Numbered from the stretch's first letter, positions 25,639 through 33,639 are shown. The stretch is 64,000 nucleotides of DNA from Vibrio sp. Isolate34 (GCF_022397915.1 NZ_JAKEUO010000003.1:116518-180517), one strand, 5' to 3'. A program made the numbers and translations. Notes: generated by a model from the sequence alone, not told the origin.

Positions 25639-27384
25639 CTATTTCACGTTCTCAAACGGGTTCCACGCTTCATCAACTGGCACAATGTTTTGCGCTTTTT
25701 CGTACTCTTGATACTCAGCAACCATCTCTAGGAACAAGTCTGGCATTTGGTTTCTTAAGTCATGCTGCTCAGCCGGATCCTGTTTGGTGTTGTACAGATG
25801 CCATTCACTGTCACCGCCCATGCCCGTAGAGATTCGGATGATCTTGTAATCCCCTTTGAGCAAAATGCCGCTACCAAACAACTCAAATGGAATCGCATTA
25901 TCAGCATTGTGCACCTCCGCCGTTTCACCTTTAAAGTAAGGCAACAAGCTCACGCCACTCATCGGTGCTACTTCTCGACCTTGATACTCTGTTCCTGGAT
26001 GTTCTACATCGGCAATTTCAAGAATGGTGGCTGCGATGTCTTTTACTTGTGACAAATCATCAGTTTGAGTACCAGGTTGCAGCGCTTGATCGCCTTCTAA
26101 GAGTGCTTTCGCAGGCTTAACGATAAACGGCACTCGAATACCGCCTTCAGCCGTGTACGCTTTATACCAAGACAAACCACCGGTTGATGCACTTGCCCAC
26201 TCTGGGCCTAATGACACGCTGGAGTTGGCTTTACCTAGGTTTTCCGTCGAGTTGTCAAAGTGATGCGCCGTCCATGTGCGAATCAAATCACTGATGTTTT
26301 CACCGGTAATATCCGCAGCTTCAGGGCCGTTGTCTGCCAGATACATGATGTAAGTATTGTCGTATTCCCCAATGTCTTTTAGGTAATCGACAACCTGACC
26401 GACTTGTTGGTCTTGCATCTCCATCATGCCCATTGCCACCGCCATCTTCTTGCCATACCACTCTTGTTCTTTCTCAGACAAGGAGTCCCAAGGGCGACTT
26501 AGTGCATTACGACTTGAGATATCGGCATCTTTAGGAATAACGCCCATCTCCTTCATGCGTTCAAAGCGGTCTTCACGAATCGAATCCCAACCATGTTCGA
26601 CGTAGTAATCAACTTTGTCTTGATATGCTGATTCTGGTGCTTGCAGCGGAAGGTGTATGGCAGTGAAAGGAAGATAAGCAAAGAAAGGCTTACCGTCGTC
26701 TTTCTTACCATCGATCATCTTGATGAGTTCGTTGGTGTAAACTTGGTCGGAGTACTCGCCTTTGTATTTGTCCTCAACGACTTCACCATTTCTGTAGATT
26801 GGCTCAACTTCAACGCCGGGAATGTCGCCTTTTTGAAGCGCTTCAGCGGTAGCCGCGTTTTTGGCTGGGAACATCATGTCGCGGTTAAAGTGATTCGATC
26901 CGCCCACTAAAATGCCGTAACTTTCAGAAAATCCGCGGTCATCGGGCAGGAACCCATCATCATGACCTAAATGCCATTTACCCGATAAATACGTGTTGTA
27001 GCCATTTTCTTTGAGCAGCGTAGCCACTGTTACGCCCTTCTTGGTCAGGTACCCTTCATAGCCCGGCTTACCAATCGCGCCCGGATAGACAGCATAATCA
27101 AAGGTACCTAGCCCAACCTCGTGGCTGTTCGCTCCAGTTAACATCATTGAGCGAGTGACTGATGAGGTCGGTGATGCATGAAAGTTGGTGAATTTAACCC
27201 CCTCTTCAGCAAGCGCCATCAAGTTGGGTGTTTCGACTTCTGAACCATAAGGCTGGGTATCAGCAAAGCCAACATCATCACCGACAATAACAACGATGTT
27301 CGGCTTGTCTGATTCGGCGGCAAAGGCGGCGCTACTTGCGGCGGCCATCGCGGTGAATAATAGGGATTTCTTGAATGTCTGCAT
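25639..27384 (-). CDS. Secreted Ser-type arylsulfatase
   Basis: 581 residues with a signal peptide (MQTFKKSLLFTAMAAASSAAFAA). The alkaline-phosphatase fold shows metal ligands VVIVGDDVGFADT near 31-43 and ADNGPEAADI in the second half, and active-site segments YLSGKWHLGH and LPFTAIHLPLQAP. The overall order is like P. aeruginosa AtsA. The modification motif at 74-78 is S-S-V-T-R: Ser instead of Cys, and Val where C/S-x-P/A-x-R expects Pro or Ala. Ser agrees with the neighbouring anaerobic maturase. The substrate is unknown; algal sulfated glycans are a guess from lifestyle. Confidence 0.9.
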   Translation of the reverse strand: MQTFKKSLLFTAMAAASSAAFAAESDKPNIVVIVGDDVGFADTQPYGSEVETPNLMALAEEGVKFTNFHASPTSSVTRSMMLTGANSHEVGLGTFDYAVYPGAIGKPGYEGYLTKKGVTVATLLKENGYNTYLSGKWHLGHDDGFLPDDRGFSESYGILVGGSNHFNRDMMFPAKNAATAEALQKGDIPGVEVEPIYRNGEVVEDKYKGEYSDQVYTNELIKMIDGKKDDGKPFFAYLPFTAIHLPLQAPESAYQDKVDYYVEHGWDSIREDRFERMKEMGVIPKDADISSRNALSRPWDSLSEKEQEWYGKKMAVAMGMMEMQDQQVGQVVDYLKDIGEYDNTYIMYLADNGPEAADITGENISDLIRTWTAHHFDNSTENLGKANSSVSLGPEWASASTGGLSWYKAYTAEGGIRVPFIVKPAKALLEGDQALQPGTQTDDLSQVKDIAATILEIADVEHPGTEYQGREVAPMSGVSLLPYFKGETAEVHNADNAIPFELFGSGILLKGDYKIIRISTGMGGDSEWHLYNTKQDPAEQHDLRNQMPDLFLEMVAEYQEYEKAQNIVPVDEAWNPFENVK

Positions 27385-27410
27385 AAGATGTCTCCAATAG
27401 CTGTGAATAA

Positions 27411-27473
27411 TTTTTCTGTGATTAGCTTTTTCTGTGACTAACCTTTCTGTGGTTAACCTTTTCTGTGACTAAC
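27411..27473. repeat. Four degenerate tandem repeats of about 16 bases
   Basis: Four head-to-tail copies of T(3-5)CTGTG(A/G)(C/T)TAAC(C) start at 27411, 27427, 27444 and 27459, between the Sel1-like gene and the sulfatase. They lie 27-89 bases upstream of the sulfatase start. They could be a protein-binding array or simply slippage; a partial copy precedes them. Confidence 0.7.
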
Positions 27474-27490
27474 TTTGGTTAGAATCTGAA

Positions 27491-27907
27491 TTAGTGCGCG
27501 GCTTGGGACATCCAATGTAATAAGTCGAGCGCAGGGTCATAATCTTGAGCTGCTGCCAGACCGATCCAGGTGACAGCGTCCGCTTGGCTAACCTGAACGC
27601 CACTTCCAGAGAAGTACATTAGGCCAAGCTGTGTTTGAGCTTCAGGGCTACCGGTACTGGCTGCGGTTTTAAACCACTCCGCCGCTTTCTCGTCATTCTG
27701 CTCAACACCATCACCGCTCAAATACCGATAAGCGAGCTCAAGTTGTGCTTCAGACTGTCCTTCATAGGCTTCATCCAACAGCTGCACGACATCTTGATGC
27801 TGTTCAGATAAAACCGTGGAGTTTTCGCTTCCAACGCTTGCCTTGGCAAAAAGTAGAACAGCCAAAGCACCAGTCAGAATCACGGTAGTTAAACGTTTAT
27901 TGAACAT
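27491..27907 (-). CDS. Small exported Sel1-repeat protein
   Basis: 138 residues with an N-terminal hydrophobic signal (about 9-27). Then come two Sel1-like repeats: SEAQLELAYRYLSGDGVEQNDEKAAEWFKTAA and SPEAQTQLGLMYFSGSGVQVSQADAVTWIGLAA. These helical pairs bind partner proteins. It is read from a start with GAGGAGGAAAT upstream and is followed by the sulfatase and its maturase on the same strand, so it may help the sulfatase in the periplasm. That role is inference. Confidence 0.8.
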   Translation of the reverse strand: MFNKRLTTVILTGALAVLLFAKASVGSENSTVLSEQHQDVVQLLDEAYEGQSEAQLELAYRYLSGDGVEQNDEKAAEWFKTAASTGSPEAQTQLGLMYFSGSGVQVSQADAVTWIGLAAAQDYDPALDLLHWMSQAAH

Positions 27908-27954
27908 TTATTTCCTCCTCGGGAATAAAGATCGCAACGTCCCTGTCGAGTGAA

Positions 27955-28020
27955 TTAGGTGAAAAGTAGGAATGGCGCGATGATGCACAAGCTCGATAGC
28001 AATACGTTTTCGATCTTCAT
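27955..28020 (-). CDS. Candidate 21-residue hydrophobic microprotein
   Basis: The minus strand from ATG 28020 to TAA 27955 encodes 21 residues: a short polar start (MKIEN), then a hydrophobic run (VLLSSLCIIAPFLLFT) that could be one transmembrane helix. A good ribosome binding site, GAGGA, lies six to seven bases upstream. It falls between the alcohol dehydrogenase stop and the Sel1-like gene, 47 bases before the latter. It could be a small membrane subunit or a leader peptide. The support is the binding site plus the composition only. Confidence 0.4.
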   Translation of the reverse strand: MKIENVLLSSLCIIAPFLLFT

Positions 28021-28067
28021 AATTTGTCCTCGATTTACAGTGAGTTTTTTAATACTTAATGAGATGA

Positions 28068-29273
28068 CTAAATCGCTTTTTCTATAATCTGTTCAATCGT
28101 TTGTTTCGAGATTGGGTAGAACTGAAAGCAGATGTCTTTCTCAATCGCCTGAGCAATATTGCGCTTCTCTTGATCATCGAATTCCCAGCTGCTGAAACGC
28201 TTCATCGCACCAACTTGGGTTTGAAAGTTGTGTAAGAAATCCAACACTCGTTGGTAAATCATCTCGTCCGTTCCAGTGCTCTCTAGCGAGAATGCTTGAG
28301 CCAATTTAAAGGCGTTTGGCATGTAGAATTCCGGCAGGGCTTCAATCACAACAGGCATCAGTACCGTGTTAGCGTCGCCGTGCGGGATATGGCTAATCGC
28401 ACCAAAGGCATGGGCACAGTTATGGATAGGGATGCCACCTAGCGATGAATAAAACGCAGAAATCGCCATCGTGCTTGCCTGAAGTAGATTTCCGCGTGCG
28501 GTTAGGTTTTCAGGCTCCTCAAGTGCCACGGGTAAGTTTTCAACAATCAGTTTTGCAGCTTGAATGCCGTAAGCATCGGTAAAGGCATTGCTCATTGGAG
28601 AAACAATGGCCTCAACAGCGTGCGTTAATGCATCCATTGCGGTTGAGCGAGTCAGGTGAGCAGGCAGCTTTGTGGTGACAGTCGGATCAAGAATCGCGAT
28701 GTCAGCTTCTAAACCAGACGCCACTAAGCTTGCCTTGATGTTTTCATGCTCGTTGTAAAAAACCGCAATCGGAGAAGCTTCAGCGCCAGTACCCGCCGTT
28801 GTTGGTACGGCAATATGAGGCACTCGAATGTCTTCGTTATTTGGCCACACTTCCATAAAGCCACCGCCTGCAATCACGGTACGAATATCATCAATCTGCT
28901 TATGAAGTGCGTATTTCACGCCCTTAGAAGCATCAATCACACTGCCTCCACCGACAGACAAAATAGCGTCGGCATTTAAGCTATTAGCAAACTCAATAGC
29001 TGCGTTGATGTTGTCACAAGTCGCGTCTGGCGCAATATCGGTATACACACCAACGAGCTGAGTCGTTTGTTGATTTGCTTCTTGATTCACCGTCTGGTTT
29101 GCAAACAACGCTGAGAATTGCTCAACAAAGCCCAGAGACTCCAAACCTTTGTCAGAAAAAAGCACAACTCTTTTTGCGCCTAAGCGAGCAAACAGAGAAG
29201 GGATATTTTCGATGCCATTTTCTTGAGCGTGAACAATGGTTTTCAGTTGAAAGTTAAAGTTATTGGTAGTCAT
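28068..29273 (-). CDS. Iron-containing alcohol dehydrogenase
   Basis: 401 residues of the type III (Fe) alcohol dehydrogenase family. The NAD(P) loop is LSVGGGSVIDASKGVKY near residue 103, followed by PTTAGTGAEASPIAVF near 153. The metal-ligand segments are TAMDALTHAVEAIVSP near 208 and NCAHAFGAISHIPHGDANTVLMP near 280. It interconverts alcohols and aldehydes in the cytoplasm; the substrate is not readable. The promoter region holds the same 18-bp operator as the aldehyde dehydrogenase unit, so both probably respond to aldehyde or electrophile stress. Confidence 0.9.
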   Translation of the reverse strand: MTTNNFNFQLKTIVHAQENGIENIPSLFARLGAKRVVLFSDKGLESLGFVEQFSALFANQTVNQEANQQTTQLVGVYTDIAPDATCDNINAAIEFANSLNADAILSVGGGSVIDASKGVKYALHKQIDDIRTVIAGGGFMEVWPNNEDIRVPHIAVPTTAGTGAEASPIAVFYNEHENIKASLVASGLEADIAILDPTVTTKLPAHLTRSTAMDALTHAVEAIVSPMSNAFTDAYGIQAAKLIVENLPVALEEPENLTARGNLLQASTMAISAFYSSLGGIPIHNCAHAFGAISHIPHGDANTVLMPVVIEALPEFYMPNAFKLAQAFSLESTGTDEMIYQRVLDFLHNFQTQVGAMKRFSSWEFDDQEKRNIAQAIEKDICFQFYPISKQTIEQIIEKAI

Positions 29274-29316
29274 GGTGTTTACCTCGTTTATGTTTGATGA
29301 CTAAACAATAACCAAT

Positions 29317-29334
29317 ACAAACCGGTCGGTCTAG
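29317..29334. promoter_or_regulatory. NemR-type operator upstream of alcohol dehydrogenase
   Basis: ACAAACCGGTCGGTCTAG, 44-61 bases before the start. It is identical at all 18 positions to the site at 31407. The shape TAGACC-GACC-GGT is that of E. coli NemR/TetR-type operators. Confidence 0.72.
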
Positions 29335-29395
29335 AGTGTTAATGTCAAAGATATGTCAATTAAGATCATTAAGGATCATTTGTCGGAAACGAAAA

Positions 29396-29415
29396 AAGCC
29401 CGCAAATGCGGGCTT
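29396..29415 (-). terminator. Terminator after the small membrane gene
   Basis: AAGCCCGC and GCGGGCTT form an 8-bp GC-rich stem with loop of four. TTTTCG follows on the minus strand. It ends the aldehyde dehydrogenase unit. Confidence 0.8.
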
Positions 29416-29450
29416 AGGAATATTAGATTCAACGAGTTGAACGACAGAGG

Positions 29451-29894
29451 TTAACGCAAGTGAGCGGGTACCTTTGTTTTGTCTCGGTTGAGATAGTAGT
29501 AGAGATAAACCAAAGAGTAGACAGTCACAAACGCATCAAGCGCAAACACACCACTCCAACCATAAAACCACTCGTAGTCATTAATGCAGACGTTGTATAA
29601 GAAGATGCCAACAAACATCGACTTCTCAAATACGCTGTAAATCATGGTCGAAGTACGCAGCGATTTGTACTTGGCCGAGAACATCAACAACACACCAATA
29701 CAGCCAACCATTACACCCCAGTGCTGATAAGTACCCAACAGATACTCTTTATTTTCCATCATCGTATCGTTGTAAGAAAACAGGGTCTGCATACTCCAAT
29801 CCGGTGCCAAGAAGGTGGAAAAAGCAGTGGCGGTTAAGAATCCAGTAATCATCAAATACGATCTCATGGTTCGTTCAAAAAAGCGTTCCAACAT
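29451..29894 (-). CDS. Four-helix membrane protein of unknown function
   Basis: 147 residues with about four hydrophobic segments (roughly 13-33, 60-75, 88-105, 113-135). It has many aromatic residues, such as NDYEWFYGWSG before the last helix, and a basic end, RDKTKVPAHLR. It starts 56 bases after the aldehyde dehydrogenase stop on the same strand and has the terminator behind it, so the two form one unit under the NemR-type operator. I do not recognise the family. It might be a transport or sensory partner of aldehyde detoxification, which is only context. Confidence 0.65.
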   Translation of the reverse strand: MLERFFERTMRSYLMITGFLTATAFSTFLAPDWSMQTLFSYNDTMMENKEYLLGTYQHWGVMVGCIGVLLMFSAKYKSLRTSTMIYSVFEKSMFVGIFLYNVCINDYEWFYGWSGVFALDAFVTVYSLVYLYYYLNRDKTKVPAHLR

Positions 29895-29950
29895 AAAATA
29901 ACCTCTAAAAATAACTTCTTAATAATGAATAACGTAATGACAGAAATGGT

Positions 29951-31366
29951 TTACTTACCAAGCATGCTCATCACTGCTGTCTTTAATTCGTTGTCTTCTT
30001 TTGCAAACAGATGCTTAACTCGATGATCTAAGCCCGTTTCCAAAACTGTTTTAGCGTGAGAGAAGGTGATAAATCCTTCTTTACCGTGATAATTGCCCTG
30101 ACCTGATTCACCTATGCCACCAAATGGCGCGTCATCAACCGCCAAGTGAAAAACACAGTCATTGATACACATTCCACCGGAATGAACTTGGTGCTTAACC
30201 TGAGACTGTAAACTCAAATCAAAGCTCATCAGATACAGCGCCAAAGGCCTCGGTTTGCTATTGATGATTTGGAACGCCTCTTCGATATTGCGATACGTAA
30301 TCAGTGGTAATAGCGGGCCGAAAATCTCTTCGTTCATCACCTTGGATGACAAGCTTGGTTCAACAATCAGATGCGCCACCAGTCGTTGGCAATCCAAGTC
30401 CATCGCGTTGTCATGGCAGGATACGGTTCGCGTTCCCGCTTGTTGTTCTTCATTCAACAAACCCACGATGCGGTCGCATTGGCGAGGGTTAATTAGAGAC
30501 GTCAAATTCTCGGAATAAACCCCTTCATCAAACAACAGTTGGTACTGTTTTTTGTACTCCAGAATGAAAGCTTCGAGCTTATCTTCAGGAAGTAGCACGT
30601 AATCTGGAGCAACGCATACTTGGCCGTTGTTGAGACTCTTGCCGTAAATGATTCGCTCGACAGCAATATCGATCGGCATGTCTTCTGCCACGATAACTGG
30701 CGACTTGCCACCAAGTTCAAGAGTGACCGGAGTTAGCGTGTCAGCCGCTGATTTCATCACTTGACGACCCACTTGGGTTGAACCCGTAAACAGAAGATGA
30801 TCAAACGGCAACGCGGAAAACGCAGCAGCAATTTCAACCTCTCCCTCAACAAGACATACCTCGTTGGAATTGAAGATTTCATCCAATAACTGTCTTAAAA
30901 CGTGATTGGTTGCTGGCGTAAATTCACTCATCTTGATCATGGCGCGATTGCCCGCGGCCAAGGCTGAAATAAGCGGGCCGACGGACAACATGATAGGGAA
31001 ATTCCATGGGGTAATGATCCCCACAACACCTTTAGGCTGATAAACCACTTCAACACGCGAAGTTGAAAGCAAAGGTCCTGAGTGGCGAATGGAAGATGTC
31101 GACCAATGCGGCAAACACTCGATGGTGTGATCGATATTGCCTAAACAAGGGAGTATGTCGGCCATCAAGGTGTCTTGTCGACTGCGGTGACCATAGTCCT
31201 CACAGACCGCTGTACACAAACGGTCTGTGTAATCGATAAGAGCAGATTTCAGCGCAAGTAACTGTTCTATTCTCACCGGCACAGTGGGCATCGGATCATC
31301 TGCAAAAGCTTCCTGCATATTCTTCAACGTCGCTGTCATTTGTGTAGCCGTCAATTCATGTTTCAT
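29951..31366 (-). CDS. Aldehyde dehydrogenase, coniferyl-aldehyde dehydrogenase type
   Basis: 471 residues of the ALDH superfamily in the short, CalB-like class. Landmarks are GIITPWNFPIMLSVGPLISALAAGN near residue 115, LLFTGSTQVGRQVMKSAA near 195, the Glu region VTLELGGKSPVIVAED near 217, and the catalytic Cys in NNGQVCVAPDYVLLP near 250. A hydrophobic C-terminus is usual for membrane-associated relatives, but this one ends polar. It oxidises aldehydes to acids with NAD(P). The substrate need not be coniferyl aldehyde. The unit has its own 18-bp operator shared with the nearby alcohol dehydrogenase. Confidence 0.87.
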   Translation of the reverse strand: MKHELTATQMTATLKNMQEAFADDPMPTVPVRIEQLLALKSALIDYTDRLCTAVCEDYGHRSRQDTLMADILPCLGNIDHTIECLPHWSTSSIRHSGPLLSTSRVEVVYQPKGVVGIITPWNFPIMLSVGPLISALAAGNRAMIKMSEFTPATNHVLRQLLDEIFNSNEVCLVEGEVEIAAAFSALPFDHLLFTGSTQVGRQVMKSAADTLTPVTLELGGKSPVIVAEDMPIDIAVERIIYGKSLNNGQVCVAPDYVLLPEDKLEAFILEYKKQYQLLFDEGVYSENLTSLINPRQCDRIVGLLNEEQQAGTRTVSCHDNAMDLDCQRLVAHLIVEPSLSSKVMNEEIFGPLLPLITYRNIEEAFQIINSKPRPLALYLMSFDLSLQSQVKHQVHSGGMCINDCVFHLAVDDAPFGGIGESGQGNYHGKEGFITFSHAKTVLETGLDHRVKHLFAKEDNELKTAVMSMLGK

Positions 31367-31406
31367 ACATCACCTCATGGTTAAGAGAGGCACACAATAA
31401 TACAAA

Positions 31407-31424
31407 ACAAACCGGTCGGTCTAG
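31407..31424. promoter_or_regulatory. NemR-type operator upstream of aldehyde dehydrogenase
   Basis: ACAAACCGGTCGGTCTAG, 41-58 bases before the start, identical to the site at 29317 and placed at almost the same distance from its gene. Confidence 0.72.
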
Positions 31425-31568
31425 GGTTATTTTGTCAGAGAATAGTAAATACTGTTTGAAAAGAGTGGCTAGATATTGAATAAGTGAGAAGTAGTAAACT
31501 TGAAAAAGCGGGAAGCTGAAAAGAATAAAAAGAAGACCAATCAGGCTGATAGAGTCAAAGAAACATAA

Positions 31569-31601
31569 AAAATCCGAGTGTTAAAATAACACTCGGATTT
31601 T
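31569..31601. terminator. Long bidirectional stem-loop
   Basis: A 15-bp perfect stem, AAAATCCGAGTGTTA with its complement, and a loop of three A. It lies between the aldehyde dehydrogenase promoter and the doxX remnant. It would stop transcription from the doxX side. The rest of 31425-31732 shows no gene. Confidence 0.8.
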
Positions 31602-31732
31602 GCCCCCCTTGGAGCATCACTCAATCCATCATTTTTTCTTAAGTGATCGGCATTAAGTCTTAATCTTCGGTTTTTGTATTCATAAGTTGCGCCAACAACA
31701 CTAACGAATAACGTGTGATTAGACGAAGACCA

Positions 31733-32020
31733 CTAACGAACAAGAACCATTAAGCGTGTCCATTTGGCGTCTTGCTTCAACTTGTTAGACAGCCAGTAAT
31801 CAATACTAAACGCTCCTGCGCCCAGTACCGCTAGCGCCAGATACCCACCAGCAACAGAGACATTTTTGTAGAAGTGAATCATTTGACCCGACGAACTTGG
31901 ATCGAAGTGAAACATAACGCCAGAAACCAATGAGAAAAACGCAATCGAGAACGCAGTCAAGCGAGTCATAAATCCAGCTAGAACCGCAAGTCCGCCACCG
32001 AGTTCAAGCAAGATAACCAA
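31733..32020 (-). pseudogene. Truncated DoxX-family membrane protein
   Basis: The frame reads LVILLELGGGLAVLAGFMTRLTAF and then two further hydrophobic segments, ending KQDAKWTRLMVLVR. This matches the middle and end of DoxX proteins, which are usually about 130-150 residues with four helices; here about 95 remain. There is no ATG or binding site. The only start is a TTG at 32020, and the frame runs straight back into the terminator of the marR gene at 32036-32060. The 5' end has evidently been lost by a deletion that fused the remnant to that terminator. Confidence 0.75.
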
Positions 32021-32035
32021 ATTGAAGCCACAAAA

Positions 32036-32060
32036 AAACCGAAGCTCATCACTTCGGTTT
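32036..32060 (-). terminator. Terminator of the marR gene
   Basis: On the minus strand AAACCGAAG pairs with CTTCGGTTT around TGATGAG, with a T-run following. It abuts the doxX remnant. Confidence 0.8.
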
Positions 32061-32118
32061 TCAAATCAAATTACACTCGTTCAGTTCACTAAATTCAGCA
32101 AATCGATTCAGCCAGTGA

Positions 32119-32601
32119 TTACTCGTAAGCACTCAACCACGTTTTTAAAAGTTGGTTGGTGTTTTTCTTCTGGCTAGCCGATAAAGACTTAACCAGCTTT
32201 TTCTGCATCTCGACGTGCTCAGTCATCATCTCATCAATCAGAACTAGGCCATCTTTGGTCAGTTTAACGCTGACGCTTCGTCGGTCTTCTTTACTGTGCT
32301 CTCTGCTTATTAACCCTTTGGCTTCCAGTTTATCAAGACGATTGGTCATCGCTCCTGATGTTAGCATCATTGAGCCAATCAGCTCTGAGGGAGTCAGTCG
32401 GTATGGCTTTCCAGAGCGTCGCAAGGTCGCCAATACATCAAACTCGCCCAATTTCATGTCGTATTTTTTATGAAGATCGGCAACTTGCGTTTCCATATAC
32501 TTGGCAATACGCATGATTCGGCCCATCATAGCCATAGGCTCAGTTTCTAATTCGGGCTTTTCCTTTGCCCATTGCTCTACAACGCGGTCGATAGCATCCA
32601 T
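32119..32601 (-). CDS. MarR-family regulator
   Basis: 160 residues from the ATG at 32601 (MDAIDRVVEQW). A TTG six bases earlier is nearer to GGAG and remains possible. The winged helix reads GEFDVLATLRRSGKPYRLTPSELIGSMMLTSGAMTNRLDKLEAKGLISREHSKEDRRSVSVKLT, with the DxRxxxVxLT wing typical of MarR proteins. It is divergent from an EamA exporter. Two palindromic sites in the shared control region are its likely operators, so it probably represses the exporter and itself. It may once also have controlled the truncated doxX behind it. Confidence 0.85.
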   Translation of the reverse strand: MDAIDRVVEQWAKEKPELETEPMAMMGRIMRIAKYMETQVADLHKKYDMKLGEFDVLATLRRSGKPYRLTPSELIGSMMLTSGAMTNRLDKLEAKGLISREHSKEDRRSVSVKLTKDGLVLIDEMMTEHVEMQKKLVKSLSASQKKNTNQLLKTWLSAYE

Positions 32602-32640
32602 TTGCAATCTAGCTCCGTTATTAGTCTGATTACTTCAAAC

Positions 32641-32658
32641 TAGTTTAACATAAAGATA
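32641..32658. promoter_or_regulatory. MarR operator 1
   Basis: TAGTTTAACATAAAGATA shares AACATAAAGATA and flanks with the better palindrome exactly 60 bases downstream, and lies 40-57 bases before the marR start. Confidence 0.6.
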
Positions 32659-32700
32659 CTTTACAACCACTAGTTCTCAGTATACAGTTCACACAATAGT

Positions 32701-32718
32701 TATCTTAACATAAAGATA
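32701..32718. promoter_or_regulatory. MarR operator 2
   Basis: TATCTTAACATAAAGATA has perfect TATCTT/AAGATA arms. It ends seven bases before the exporter's ATG, covering the place where its ribosome binding site would be. Confidence 0.68.
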
Positions 32719-32724
32719 TTTTAG

Positions 32725-33618
32725 ATGAACATATTATTAGCAATGATTCCCGCATTCTTTTGGGGAACAACTTATGCAGTGACGCAATTTACGCTACAGG
32801 AGTGGCCACCATTATTATTAGGTGCTTTGCGTGCATTACCTGCTGGTTTGTTATTGCTAGCGGTAAAGCCGACACTACCGAAAAAAGGCGAGTGGCAGAT
32901 CATTTTCACTCTAGGCCTTATCAACATCGCAACCTTCTTTGGTTTGATCTTCGTGATGGCATTAACCCTGCCTTCTGCGATTTCGGGCGTGGGTATGATC
33001 TCTGTTCCTGTGTTCGCAATGATCTTCCATTGGGTAGTGAAAAAGCAGCGCCCGCATTTAATCCAAGCCCTTTCTGGTATTGGCTTAATCACCTTGGCGT
33101 GGATTCTATTCAACCCAAGCCAAATCGCACTAAACCCTATCGGTTTGGGTGCCATGTTTGCCGCGATCATGTGTATCGTTATCGGTAGCAGCATTACCAA
33201 ATCACTGGGTAATCGTATGCACTGGTGGAAGGTACTCACATGGCAACTCATTCTTGGCGGTACAATTTTGTCTGTCGCTTCTGGCGTTCATGCGTTCATC
33301 GACCCGCAGCCTTATGTGAATGCGGTGACTCATTTCGACACTCGTAATGCGATGGGATTAGTTTGGGTTATTGGGCTAAACACGGCTCTTGGATACGGCA
33401 TGTATGTATGGTTGCTGCAACGTATGTCTGTGGTTGACTTCACCTTCGGTGGCATCGCTAACCCAGTAGCAGGTATCGTTACAGGTATGGTGTTGATGGG
33501 CGAATCCTTCACTGCGGTGCAATACTCGCTGATGACAGGCATGATCGTGATGTCTCTACTGCCGCAACTTATTCTGGCAGTAAGACAGTCCAAACAAGTT
33601 AAGCCTGTTACGCAGTAG
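32725..33618 (+). CDS. EamA/DMT-family exporter, MarR-linked
   Basis: 297 residues with about ten hydrophobic segments in two EamA repeats, starting MIPAFFWGTTYAVTQFTL and, in the second half, NTALGYGMYVWLLQRMSVVDFTFGGIANPVAGIVTG. These are inner-membrane drug/metabolite transporters, often exporting amino acids or toxic compounds. No good ribosome binding site stands before the ATG at 32725 because the MarR operator occupies that space. An ATG at 32743 is no better. Divergent pairing with marR suggests induction by the exported compound. Confidence 0.87.
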   Translation: MNILLAMIPAFFWGTTYAVTQFTLQEWPPLLLGALRALPAGLLLLAVKPTLPKKGEWQIIFTLGLINIATFFGLIFVMALTLPSAISGVGMISVPVFAMIFHWVVKKQRPHLIQALSGIGLITLAWILFNPSQIALNPIGLGAMFAAIMCIVIGSSITKSLGNRMHWWKVLTWQLILGGTILSVASGVHAFIDPQPYVNAVTHFDTRNAMGLVWVIGLNTALGYGMYVWLLQRMSVVDFTFGGIANPVAGIVTGMVLMGESFTAVQYSLMTGMIVMSLLPQLILAVRQSKQVKPVTQ

Positions 33619-33639
33619 AAGATTTAGATTGTTACTTAT

